From positions 1-64,000 of the forward strand of contig NZ_JAADZW010000001.1 of NCBI RefSeq assembly GCF_010645065.1: a stretch of 64,000 nt of DNA, in the 5' to 3' direction. Both the position numbers and the translations under genes were made by a program. The notes beneath the pieces are model-generated. The model worked only from the letters and a program-made list of their open reading frames with translations. It had not been told where the DNA came from and did not search any database. This DNA is from Flavobacterium fluviatile (lineage in GTDB: Bacteria; Bacteroidota; Bacteroidia; Flavobacteriales; Flavobacteriaceae). Shown piece by piece: positions 1-7,924 of the stretch (position 1 is the stretch's first letter; every line of letters starts with the position of its first letter).

Positions 1-292
1 AATATCCAAGAAGAGGAGCATGAGTTTTCTCTCGGTCAATTGGCTTCGTAGAAGACACCTTTGAAAAAAATAGCCCCAACTTAGAAATTGAGGCTACACA
101 AGGTAAACATCCAGTGAATTATCGCAAGAAGTTTCCTCTCGGTCATACAAATATAAAAAAAATAGTAAAATAAATTAGGAACTAAAGATAGTACCTAGAG
201 CTTCAGCAACAAAGAAATAAAAGAAAAAATAGAACTTTGTGAGTCTCAGAGATTACTTTGTGAATCTCTGCGAAACAAAAAAACTCAACAAT
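1..292. other. argH upstream region, no gene seen
   Basis: No convincing coding frame is visible. The stretch holds an imperfect 14-bp direct repeat, TTTTCTCTCGGTCA at 25-38 and TTTCCTCTCGGTCA at 132-145, 107 bp apart. A GTG at 239 opens the argH frame early, but it precedes the normal family N-terminus. Confidence 0.4.
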
Positions 293-1573
293 ATGAAACT
301 TTGGGAAAAAGGAATACCGACAGATAAACAAATCGAACAATTCACAGTAGGAAACGACCGTGAACTGGATTTGGTTTTGGCAAAATACGATGCTTTAGGT
401 TCAATTGCACATGCCAAAATGCTTGGACAAATTGGTTTATTGACTCAGGAAGAAACAACTTCTTTGGTTGATGCCTTAAACGAAATCATTGCCGATATCG
501 TAGTAGGTAATTTCGAAATCGAAGACAGTTTCGAAGACGTACATTCTAAAATTGAATACTTGCTTACGGCAAAACTTGGTGATGCCGGAAAGAAAATCCA
601 TACCGCACGTTCTCGCAACGATCAGGTTTTAGTGGATGTAAATTTATATCTTAAAGACGTTGTAAAAGAGTTAAAAGAACAAGTAAAAACACTTTTTGAT
701 TTAATGATGGAATCGGCAGAAAAACACCAAAACGTTTTATTGCCTGGTTATACACATTTGCAAATCGCGATGCCGTCTTCTTTCGGAATGTGGTTTTCAG
801 CTTACGCTGAAACTTTGATTGACGACATTACTATGTTGAATGCAGCCTTGAAAATTGTAGATCAAAATCCGTTAGGTTCTGCTGCAGGTTACGGAAGCTC
901 TTTTCCGATCAACAGAACATTTACAACGAAAGAATTAGGTTTTGAAACTTTAAAATACAATTCGGTTGCAGCTCAAATGAGCCGCGGAAAATCAGAGAAA
1001 ACAGTTGCTTTTGCAATGAGTAGTGTTGCAGCTACTTTGGCTAAATTTTCAATGGATGTGTGTTTATACATGAGCCAGAACTTTGATTTTATTGGGCTTC
1101 CGGCGCATCTAACAACGGGTTCCAGCATTATGCCTCACAAAAAGAATCCGGACGTTTTCGAATTGATCAGAGGAAAATGCAATAAGATTCAGGCACTTCC
1201 ATACGAAATTACGTTAATTACAAACAATCTTCCAAGTGGTTACCACAGGGATTTACAGCTTTTGAAAGAGGGTTTGTTCCCAGCGATTCAAACTTTGAAA
1301 TCTTGTTTAGATATTGCTATTTTCTCAATTAAAGATATTACAGTTAAAGATCATATTTTAGAAGATAAAAAATACGATTATTTGTTTACCGTAGATACTT
1401 TAAATGAGATGGTGGTGGATGGAACGCCTTTTAGAGATGCATACAAAGCCGTTGCCGAACAATTGGAAGCAGGAACATATAAATCTCCGAAAGAAACCAA
1501 ACACACACACGAAGGAAGTATCAATAATTTGTGCTTAGATGCCATTAAAAATAAAATGAACTCTGCTTTTTAA
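293..1573 (+). CDS. argH: Argininosuccinate lyase
   Basis: Splits argininosuccinate into arginine and fumarate, the last step of arginine synthesis, in the cytosol. The fumarase/aspartase superfamily signature GSSIMPHKKNP is near the middle of the protein. HTARSRNDQV near residue 105 (substrate and fumarate binding) and the TGYTHLQ-like GYTHLQIAMPSS segment are also present. I choose the ATG at 293, giving 426 residues beginning MKLWEKG. An in-frame GTG at 239 would add 18 residues that do not look like the family N-terminus. No other arginine gene is in the window. The gene ends just before a strong terminator. Confidence 0.95.
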   Translation: MKLWEKGIPTDKQIEQFTVGNDRELDLVLAKYDALGSIAHAKMLGQIGLLTQEETTSLVDALNEIIADIVVGNFEIEDSFEDVHSKIEYLLTAKLGDAGKKIHTARSRNDQVLVDVNLYLKDVVKELKEQVKTLFDLMMESAEKHQNVLLPGYTHLQIAMPSSFGMWFSAYAETLIDDITMLNAALKIVDQNPLGSAAGYGSSFPINRTFTTKELGFETLKYNSVAAQMSRGKSEKTVAFAMSSVAATLAKFSMDVCLYMSQNFDFIGLPAHLTTGSSIMPHKKNPDVFELIRGKCNKIQALPYEITLITNNLPSGYHRDLQLLKEGLFPAIQTLKSCLDIAIFSIKDITVKDHILEDKKYDYLFTVDTLNEMVVDGTPFRDAYKAVAEQLEAGTYKSPKETKHTHEGSINNLCLDAIKNKMNSAF

Positions 1574-1602
1574 AAGAATCCCGTTTTGAAATAAATATAT
1601 AG

Positions 1603-1633
1603 CCGATTTGTATAAATGCAAATCGGTTTTTTT
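1603..1633 (+). terminator. argH terminator
   Basis: An 8-bp stem, CCGATTTG (1603-1610) and CAAATCGG (1619-1626), is followed by seven T. It lies 30 bp after the argH stop. Confidence 0.85.
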
Positions 1634-1682
1634 ATACAGTAAGTTAAATCATATACTATTAGTAACCTTGTAATTTGGTTAT

Positions 1683-1718
1683 AAAAAAGGCTATTGATTT
1701 TTGTCAATAGCCTTTTTT
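1683..1718. terminator. Bidirectional terminator between argH and pectate lyase
   Basis: GGCTATTGA (1689-1697) pairs with TCAATAGCC (1704-1712). It is flanked by six A on the left and six T on the right, so it can end transcripts from both convergent genes. Confidence 0.85.
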
Positions 1719-1737
1719 AAAAACATATTTTTTACAA

Positions 1738-3120
1738 TTAATTCTTTACAACTTTAAAAGTTTTAACTCTGTTATCAATCTGAACTTTGCAGAAATAAAC
1801 GCCTTTGGCAAGATTTGCAACATTCAATTCTAATTTTTCATTAGCAGTTACACTTTTTGTGTGTGTTAAAACTTTACTTCCATTAGATGAAAATAGATCA
1901 ACAACAGCTTTACCATTTTCGATGCTTGAAAATTCGATATTTAAGACATTATCTAAAACAGTTGGGTAGAGTTTTAGTTCTAAATCAGCTACGTTATCAT
2001 TAACTCCTAAAGTATTTGGGCAATTTGTAGATATTACCCCAGTAGCACTAACCTGAAGTGTTGCTCCAGCACCGCAAGAGGCATTTCCAACATAAGTTGC
2101 TACATCCTCAATATTATCAAAAGTAGTGTAAACATAAGATGGTTTTGAAACAGTTTTGCCATAACTTGGATTTACAGCTACTGATGGTATCCCTTTGACA
2201 CAATCAATATCAGTTAGTCCTACATTTGTAGGATCCGTACCTTCAGAAACAGGGCTTGATATTGTGGCTATCTGCGCAAAGTTACAACCTTCTACATAAC
2301 AGGTAGTACCATTATTTCCTGCACCAAGACCAATTGCTTTAGCACTTGAAACAGATGTTTTGTAATAACAGTTTAATAGGTGTAATTCTGCATTTCGGGC
2401 TCTTGGCATTCTTTCTTTACAGCCTTCTGCCCAATAACAATTTTTAAAGGTAACACTAAATCTTCCATCAGCTGGTGCATCAGCAATTCCTGAACCCACT
2501 AAACCTGAAAAACGATGATCAGCAGATCCTCCTGAACCTCCTGATGTTGCAGCTTTTAAGTAAATAAACTTACACCACGAAACAGTTGTATTGTCTGCAC
2601 TGCCTTTGATGTCAAAATTACCATCCATTCCATCTTGAAATTCGCAATGATCTACCCAAACATTAGTACCTTCATTAATAAGATTATCCTCGCCATCTAC
2701 ATCATAAGCACCCGGACCTTGAAATATAAGGTTTCTAATAATTATATTATTAGAAGTTTTTTGGATATAAAGAATTCCGGAAATAGCTTTTGACGCTGGT
2801 GAATCACCAATGAAAATTTGAGTATTTCTAAATCTTGCTCCGGGTAATCCTATTATTGTTTTATCCGAAAGTGTTATTTTATATTGTTTAGGAAAGTCAA
2901 TAATTCCAGAAACCAAAATAACAGAATTAGCAGTTGTTTTAGAACTAAGTGCAGCTGTTAATTGATCGTAAGTAGTAACAGTAACAGTATTAGAAGGAGT
3001 AGGTGTCCCGCCTCCTGTTGCAGCAGCACCAAAACCTTCAGGCGCAGACATGTAATAATTCTGAGCAAAAATGCCCGAAAAGCTGAGTAGGAGAAAAATT
3101 AGGGGTAATGCTTTTTTCAT
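1738..3120 (-). CDS. Secreted pectate lyase (PL1) with T9SS sorting domain
   Basis: Cleaves polygalacturonate by beta-elimination outside the cell. Residues 1-20 form a signal peptide ending in FAQ. The right-handed beta-helix core carries the PL1 motif VWVDHCEF near residue 150 and the catalytic-arginine segment RMPRARNAELHLLNCYY near residue 240. The last 80 or so residues (LELKLYPTVLDN... to VKTFKVVKN) are a type A T9SS sorting domain, so export through the Bacteroidota-specific type IX system and surface attachment or release are inferred. The gene stands alone, with a LacI-type palindrome over its promoter. Substrate (homogalacturonan) is inferred from the family. Confidence 0.9.
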   Translation of the reverse strand: MKKALPLIFLLLSFSGIFAQNYYMSAPEGFGAAATGGGTPTPSNTVTVTTYDQLTAALSSKTTANSVILVSGIIDFPKQYKITLSDKTIIGLPGARFRNTQIFIGDSPASKAISGILYIQKTSNNIIIRNLIFQGPGAYDVDGEDNLINEGTNVWVDHCEFQDGMDGNFDIKGSADNTTVSWCKFIYLKAATSGGSGGSADHRFSGLVGSGIADAPADGRFSVTFKNCYWAEGCKERMPRARNAELHLLNCYYKTSVSSAKAIGLGAGNNGTTCYVEGCNFAQIATISSPVSEGTDPTNVGLTDIDCVKGIPSVAVNPSYGKTVSKPSYVYTTFDNIEDVATYVGNASCGAGATLQVSATGVISTNCPNTLGVNDNVADLELKLYPTVLDNVLNIEFSSIENGKAVVDLFSSNGSKVLTHTKSVTANEKLELNVANLAKGVYFCKVQIDNRVKTFKVVKN

Positions 3121-3165
3121 TTTTTTAAAATTAAGTTTTAGATTTTAATTCTTGTAAGTGGTTAA

Positions 3166-3187
3166 TGTAATCGATTACACAAAATTA
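3166..3187 (-). promoter_or_regulatory. Promoter with LacI-type operator for pectate lyase
   Basis: On the minus strand the minus-7 element TAATTTTG (3187-3180) is followed at once by the perfect 14-bp palindrome TGTAATCGATTACA (3179-3166). The palindrome fits the TGTAAnCGnTTACA shape of LacI-family operators. It would cover the transcription start, so repression by a LacI-type regulator is inferred. No such regulator is in the window. Confidence 0.65.
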
Positions 3188-3420
3188 ATGCATTTAAGTT
3201 TATAATAAATATTTTTGTAAATAATTATGAACGAATAATAGATTTTTAAGGTTATAAATGTTGTATCGAAGTATTTGTAAGAATAAATTAAAATTTAGAT
3301 GATTTTTTCTCTAAATTATAAAGTTGAAATTATATGTTGTCGCAGAATTGATGATTTAAATTATATTGTATGAGTCATAAATACAATAGATCATAAATTT
3401 TTTAAAAAAAAATTACATAT

Positions 3421-3450
3421 AAAAAATCCCCAAATTGAAAAATTTGGGGA
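3421..3450 (-). terminator. Terminator of the sigma/anti-sigma operon
   Basis: TCCCCAAATT (3427-3436), a GAAA loop, and AATTTGGGGA (3441-3450). On the minus strand this is followed by six T. It lies 25 bp after the anti-sigma stop. Confidence 0.85.
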
Positions 3451-3474
3451 TGCTTATTTTATTATTTTCAGAAT

Positions 3475-4263
3475 TTAAACCTTTCCTAAAGTATATAATT
3501 GTTCCATTGTTGGAGAAAGGCTTCCGCCCTCCGGTTCAAGGGTGATCCCAAAAGCTTCTGCATAAACTGTCTGATCTACAGCAAATATTTTTTGTTCATT
3601 ACTGTCAAAATCACTCAGTAAACCAATGCTCGTTGGAGTAAGGGTAGGGCTTAATTTAAGCGCCCAAACCTGATAAACTTTTCCTTTTGGTGGTTTTGGT
3701 AAACCTGCTGCATCAATATAAGTAGTTTTGGTTTCTTTGTTCCAGTAAACTTTTGCAAAAGAGGTTGGAGAAACAGTCTGACCGCCTAATGTCACGCCGG
3801 TGTTTTTAATGTCCCTGACGATGGTAAGACTTTTTTCTGTTTCTTTATTTTGTTTGTCCAGATAAGCAAAATCTCTTTCAATTTTGTCTTTTTCTTTGCC
3901 TACTGTTGTAATAACATCTTTTGTTTTTGTCAGTTCTAAAGTCTGATAACCCAGACCTAACAATAATAATACAGCTGCAGCCCAGCCAATATATTGCGTT
4001 CGGTTCGAAGTTGGTTTCATTTCGACAACTTTGCCGTGTTTCAGTTCTAATCGGGCTTTTATTTTCTCAAAATTAGCCACTGAATGGAAAGGTGAAAAAC
4101 TGGATGATAAAGCCACAATAGCTTTTTCAATCGCAATAATTTCGTTTTCAACTTCTGGATTCTTTTTAGCCATTTCGGCAATTTCCATATTTTCAGTTTC
4201 GGTTAATAAACCGTAAACATAAAGTTCCAGAATTCCTGATTCTATATATTCTTGTGCTTCCAT
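3475..4263 (-). CDS. Anti-sigma factor, RskA-like
   Basis: A 262-residue membrane protein with the layout of RskA-type anti-sigma factors. A cytosolic N-terminal helical part (about 1-85) would hold the sigma factor. One transmembrane segment, about 92-108 (YIGWAAAVLLLLGLGYQ), is followed by a coiled segment and a periplasmic RskA-like domain (VYQVWALKLSPTLTPTSIGLL near residue 195). It has no zinc HxxxCxxC motif. Its ATG overlaps the stop of the upstream sigma gene by one base (TAATG), which indicates translational coupling. The signal it senses cannot be read from the sequence. Confidence 0.85.
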   Translation of the reverse strand: MEAQEYIESGILELYVYGLLTETENMEIAEMAKKNPEVENEIIAIEKAIVALSSSFSPFHSVANFEKIKARLELKHGKVVEMKPTSNRTQYIGWAAAVLLLLGLGYQTLELTKTKDVITTVGKEKDKIERDFAYLDKQNKETEKSLTIVRDIKNTGVTLGGQTVSPTSFAKVYWNKETKTTYIDAAGLPKPPKGKVYQVWALKLSPTLTPTSIGLLSDFDSNEQKIFAVDQTVYAEAFGITLEPEGGSLSPTMEQLYTLGKV

Positions 4264-4793
4264 TATATTTTTAGATAATTACGTAAGTCATTAATACAGT
4301 TTCTGTTTTGTGTTTTGACAGTTCCCAAGGGCATTGCCAGTTCTTCTGAAGCTTCTTGTTGAGTATATCCTTTAAAGAATAACAAATCGATAATCTCAAT
4401 ACATTTTGGTTTTAATTTTTTTACAAATTCCTGAATTCCAATTGTATCAATTTTATTGACTAGTTTGTTACTGTCGTCTAACAGATGTACGAAATTATCT
4501 GAAGAAAGGTTTTTTTGTGAATTATTAAAATTTTTAGACCTAAGTTTATCAATAGATGTGTTTCTGGCAATATTAAGGATCCAGGTGTAAAAACGTCCTT
4601 TGCTTTCATTATATGAATCTATGTTTTTCCAGATTTTGACGAAAACCTCCTGCAAAACATCTTCAGCTTCTTCCCGGTTTTTTATTAAAACATTTATGAC
4701 CGAAAATAAACTTTTCGAATACATATCATACAAATGGGTAAAAGCCCTTTCATCTTTTTTGTAGATTAATGCTAGTAATTCATCCTGACTCAT
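4263..4793 (-). CDS. ECF RNA polymerase sigma factor
   Basis: A 176-residue group IV sigma factor. Region 2 is seen at about 20-90 (AFTHLYDMYSKSLF, EDVLQEVFVKIWKN, GRFYTWILNIARN). Region 4 is at the C-terminus, with the helix-turn-helix GYTQQEASEELAMPLGTVKTQ. It is the first gene of a two-gene unit with its presumed anti-sigma factor, which starts inside its stop codon. The regulon is unknown. No clear second copy of an autoregulated ECF promoter was identified. Confidence 0.92.
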   Translation of the reverse strand: MSQDELLALIYKKDERAFTHLYDMYSKSLFSVINVLIKNREEAEDVLQEVFVKIWKNIDSYNESKGRFYTWILNIARNTSIDKLRSKNFNNSQKNLSSDNFVHLLDDSNKLVNKIDTIGIQEFVKKLKPKCIEIIDLLFFKGYTQQEASEELAMPLGTVKTQNRNCINDLRNYLKI

Positions 4794-5557
4794 AAAATTT
4801 AGGTTTAAAGTTTTAATAAAGTTTAATTTACTTTTTTACTTATTCTGTATAAAGATAATTTATTTTTTCAGTTATTTTTTAATTTTTTTATTCCTCAAAT
4901 ACCTTGTAAAATAAGGGATGTTCAAAAAAGATGAGATTTTTTTGTTTTTTTTAAAACCAAAAACAAACCTTTTACGTAAATGCTATTATAACATAAAAAG
5001 TTTAAATTGGTTTAATAGCAGATTAGTTAACTGATACTAAAAAAACTATCGGAAATAATTATTTTTTAGAAAATGTTTTTGAATTTGAAATTTTAAAATT
5101 GCAGTCATAAAAAAATTGAAGCTTTAGTTGATGTCTTCGGGCCTTCATGAAAGTATGATGAATGAAAATAAGGCAGCATATAATAAGTTGGGGTAATTTG
5201 CCAAATACCACTTATGCAAATCACCTGACAGCAAATGTCTTTATTTTGATTTTAACATCCGAAGCATCAACTATAATAACACAAAATTATACGCTTAAAA
5301 AATAAATTTTGGGGACGGAAGCATAACAGTTTCAGTTTTTGAGCAGGACTGAACTGTTTAGTCTTCCGTATTTAAAAATAATTTGTATGTACTTTAAGTA
5401 TATAAAACAGAACATGGTTTGATTTGTTTGTAAGTAGAAGCCTAACGCCTGATTAACGTTAGGCTTCACTTTTTATTTAACTTTTCTTTTATAAAATAAC
5501 ACTTTGTATATTTATTATTTCAATTAGAATTTGACTAATTTTATAAAAAAATAACCA
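4794..5557. other. 764-bp intergenic region with a long imperfect hairpin
   Basis: No supported gene. A frame from about 5163 could encode a 47-residue peptide (start MKIRQHIISWGN), but nothing supports it. An imperfect inverted repeat spans 5315-5369: ACGGAAG/CTTCCGT outside and AACAGTT plus TCAG with their complements inside. A terminator-like hairpin follows at 5437-5475. A small RNA or a remnant is possible. Confidence 0.4.
5437..5475 (+). terminator. Terminator-like hairpin without an obvious gene
   Basis: GAAGCCTAACG (5437-5447) and CGTTAGGCTTC (5457-5467), then ACTTTTTATTT. It lies upstream of the glutathione peroxidase gene and ends whatever is transcribed from the preceding gap. Confidence 0.7.
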
Positions 5558-6145
5558 ATGAATAAAATAGCATTTTTAGTTTGTACTGCAGTCTTTTTGA
5601 TAGCTGTACAAGTTCAGGCTCAAACAAGTATCAACAAGAAACCTAACACAGAAAAAGTTATGGAAAAACAAACCATTTATCAATTTAAAGTACAGGATTT
5701 ATCAGGTGATACTTTTGATTTTTCTTCTCTAAAAGGAAAAAAAATCATGATCGTAAACACAGCTTCAAAGTGTGGATTAACGCCTCAGTATAAAGAGTTA
5801 GAAGCTTTGTATAAAGAATATGAATCTAAGGGTTTTGTAATTGTAGGTTTTCCGGCGAATAATTTTGCCTCCCAGGAGCCAGGTACAAATAAAGAAATTG
5901 CAGCTTTTTGCCAGCAAAATTATGGGGTAACTTTCCCTATGATGGATAAAGTTTCGGTGAAAGGGGATGATATATGTGAAGTTTATAAATTTCTTACACA
6001 AAAATCCAAAAACGGTCTGCAGGATTCTGAAGTAGAGTGGAATTTCCAGAAATATCTAATTAATGAAAAAGGTGAATTGGCAAAAGTGATTAAACCAAGA
6101 ACGTTGCCTACAGATCCTGAAATTGTGAACTGGATAAAAGGATAA
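5558..6145 (+). CDS. Glutathione peroxidase family protein, exported
   Basis: Reduces peroxides with a thiol; bacterial Cys-type members usually take electrons from thioredoxin. Residues 1-22 are a signal peptide (ending VQAQ), so it acts outside the cytosol. The catalytic motif NTASKCGLTPQY places the peroxidatic cysteine near residue 72. GFPANNF is followed by the variant FASQEPG (usually FGxQEPG), and the WNFQKYLI motif carries the conserved Trp/Asn. At 195 residues it is a normal family length plus signal. It stands alone and ends at a terminator shared with the convergent dus gene. Confidence 0.92.
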   Translation: MNKIAFLVCTAVFLIAVQVQAQTSINKKPNTEKVMEKQTIYQFKVQDLSGDTFDFSSLKGKKIMIVNTASKCGLTPQYKELEALYKEYESKGFVIVGFPANNFASQEPGTNKEIAAFCQQNYGVTFPMMDKVSVKGDDICEVYKFLTQKSKNGLQDSEVEWNFQKYLINEKGELAKVIKPRTLPTDPEIVNWIKG

Positions 6146-6166
6146 TATTAAAAAAATAATACTTTG

Positions 6167-6204
6167 AAATGAGATTTTTGGGAAACTGAAAATCTCATTT
6201 TTCG
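6167..6204. terminator. Terminator between gpx and dus
   Basis: AAATGAGATTTT (6167-6178) and AAAATCTCATTT (6189-6200) form a 12-bp stem followed by T residues. The minus-strand gene ends inside it at 6195. Confidence 0.8.
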
Positions 6205-7142
6205 TTTTTAAAAACAGAGGCAACCGCTGACTCGTAATTTCTAATGCTTTTTGCTTTTTTTATCAGTTTTAATACTTTATGCGGATTTGAAAATGTCTCT
6301 GCGAAATACTCCCATAAATGATACATTTTAAGCAAAATATGGGTTTGTCCTGATAAAGATTCGCTGTAAATGGCATATAAAATATCATGAAACTCGCTGA
6401 ATAATTCCATTTTGTTGTGAGGATATTCAAAAGTGTTGTTTTTTATCATACCCGGTAAAAATGGATCAGCAATCAGGCCGCGTCCTATCATCCAGTGATC
6501 TATTGTTGGAAAACGTTCCTGCATTTCATGAAATTTTGCTACTGAAGTAATATCTCCGTTATAATACAATTTATGTTTTGTATTGTCTATGCACTGCTGA
6601 AACGCATCCAGATGCACGCCGCCTTTATATAATTGTTTCCCAATTCGGGCATGGATCGCAATGTTTTTAAGAGGGTAGGTGTCTAAAATTGGCAAAACAT
6701 CCAGAATTTCTTCAGTAGTATCATAGCCGAGGCGCATTTTCATGGATACAATAATATCAGTTTCAGAATGTGCCCTGTCCAGAATACGATTAATTTGGTC
6801 TGTGTTTTTAATTAATCCCGAACCCATTCCGGATTTGGTAACCATTGGGTAAGGGCAGCCTAAATTCCAGTTTAATTCTTTATAACCAAATTCACGGACG
6901 TATTTTGCCACAAACAAAAATTCATCTGCATCATTTGTTATTACCTGTGGAATTACCTCTAAACCAATATTATTTTCAGGAAGTAAATCACGCTCATAAG
7001 ATGCTTTTATAACTAATTTCCCATTCAGTCGAATGTATGGAGAATAAAAAGTGTCTATTCCACCAAAAATTTGGTTTTGGGCATTTCTGAAACGGAAATC
7101 GGTGAATCCTTGTAGGGGTGAGGAGAGAAGGGTAAAGGTCAT
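6195..7142 (-). CDS. tRNA-dihydrouridine synthase (Dus family)
   Basis: Reduces uridine to dihydrouridine in tRNA with FMN and NADPH. Visible features are the N-terminal SSPLQGFTDFRFR, the catalytic cysteine loop NLGCPYPMVTKSGMGSGL near residue 95, MKMRLGYD, HARIGKQLYKG and YNGDI (TIM-barrel, FMN phosphate binding), and IGRGLIADPFLP. The length of 315 residues and the overall motif spelling resemble the DusC branch, but I cannot assign the target uridine. Monocistronic between convergent and same-strand neighbours. Confidence 0.9.
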   Translation of the reverse strand: MTFTLLSSPLQGFTDFRFRNAQNQIFGGIDTFYSPYIRLNGKLVIKASYERDLLPENNIGLEVIPQVITNDADEFLFVAKYVREFGYKELNWNLGCPYPMVTKSGMGSGLIKNTDQINRILDRAHSETDIIVSMKMRLGYDTTEEILDVLPILDTYPLKNIAIHARIGKQLYKGGVHLDAFQQCIDNTKHKLYYNGDITSVAKFHEMQERFPTIDHWMIGRGLIADPFLPGMIKNNTFEYPHNKMELFSEFHDILYAIYSESLSGQTHILLKMYHLWEYFAETFSNPHKVLKLIKKAKSIRNYESAVASVFKNEK

Positions 7143-7237
7143 AATATTTGCAAAGCAGCAAAGATACTATTTGTAAACCGGATTTTCTGATATGTTTTTT
7201 TTTAGTTTTTCATGCCTTTTAATTAATTTTAGAAACC

Positions 7238-7735
7238 TTATTCCAAAATCAGCTGCATAAAAACCAGATCAAGCCAATGGTCAAATTTATAGCCAACTTC
7301 ACGAATTGTTCCGGTGGCAACAAAACCAAATCTTTCGTGAAAAGCAATACTGCCGGCGTTGTCTGCATCAATAGCACCAATCATTACGTGATAGCCTTGT
7401 TCTTTTGCGAGGCGAATCAATTCAGTCAGGAGTTTTGAACCAATGCCTTTTCCAATTACATGGTCTTGCACATAAACAGAATGTTCGACAGTGTACTGAT
7501 AACCAATTTTTTCGCGGAATTGTCCATAACTTCCGAACCCTACGACTTCTCCGTCTAAATCGGCTACAATAACAGGCAGGTTTTTAGACAGTTTATCTTT
7601 AAACCATTTAGTCTGGATTTCAATCGTCTGAATATTATAGCTGTAATTAGCTGTGGTATGTAAAATCGAGTGATTTACAATTTCAAGAATTTTAGCCAGA
7701 TCATTTGTTGTAGCAGGTCTAAGTATTAGGTTCAT
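7238..7735 (-). CDS. GNAT acetyltransferase, phosphinothricin/methionine-sulfone type
   Basis: A 165-residue GNAT enzyme with N-terminal RPATTNDLAKILEIVN. The acetyl-CoA loop VYVQDHVIGKGIGSKLL (Q/RxxGxG pattern) is near residue 95, followed by GAIDADNAGSIAFHERFGF and the closing GYKFDHWLDLVFMQL. The HWLD ending is typical of the Pat/MnaT subgroup, which acetylates phosphinothricin, methionine sulfoximine or methionine sulfone. Substrate here is inferred only from that resemblance. A minus-7 box TATATTTG lies 52 bp upstream. Confidence 0.85.
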   Translation of the reverse strand: MNLILRPATTNDLAKILEIVNHSILHTTANYSYNIQTIEIQTKWFKDKLSKNLPVIVADLDGEVVGFGSYGQFREKIGYQYTVEHSVYVQDHVIGKGIGSKLLTELIRLAKEQGYHVMIGAIDADNAGSIAFHERFGFVATGTIREVGYKFDHWLDLVFMQLILE

Positions 7736-7786
7736 AATGAAAGAAGTAAAAAGGAGATATGTATTTTATTGAAAAATCAGCTGTAC

Positions 7787-7794
7787 AAATATAT
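7787..7794 (-). promoter_or_regulatory. Minus-7 box of the GNAT gene
   Basis: Read on the minus strand this is TATATTTG, matching TAnnTTTG, with a T-rich stretch about 19 bases upstream. Confidence 0.5.
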
Positions 7795-7859
7795 TTCCTT
7801 TTTCTAAAAACAGTCTTAATATCTTGCTAAGATATAAGTTAAATGAGATGTGAAGTTTG

Positions 7860-7867
7860 TAACTTTG
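7860..7867 (+). promoter_or_regulatory. Minus-7 box of menD
   Basis: TAACTTTG matches TAnnTTTG, 58 bp before the chosen menD ATG. The minus-33 TTTG is not clear. Confidence 0.5.
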
Positions 7868-7924
7868 TGTTCGGAAAATAGAAAATTTAAGTAGTTGATT
7901 TTCTCAAAAAAACACGCCATTAGA

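Noticed and set aside
5163..5306. A 47-residue gene (MKIRQHIISWGN...)
   Set aside because: No promoter, family pattern or clear codon bias supports it; the stretch reads in several frames equally poorly.
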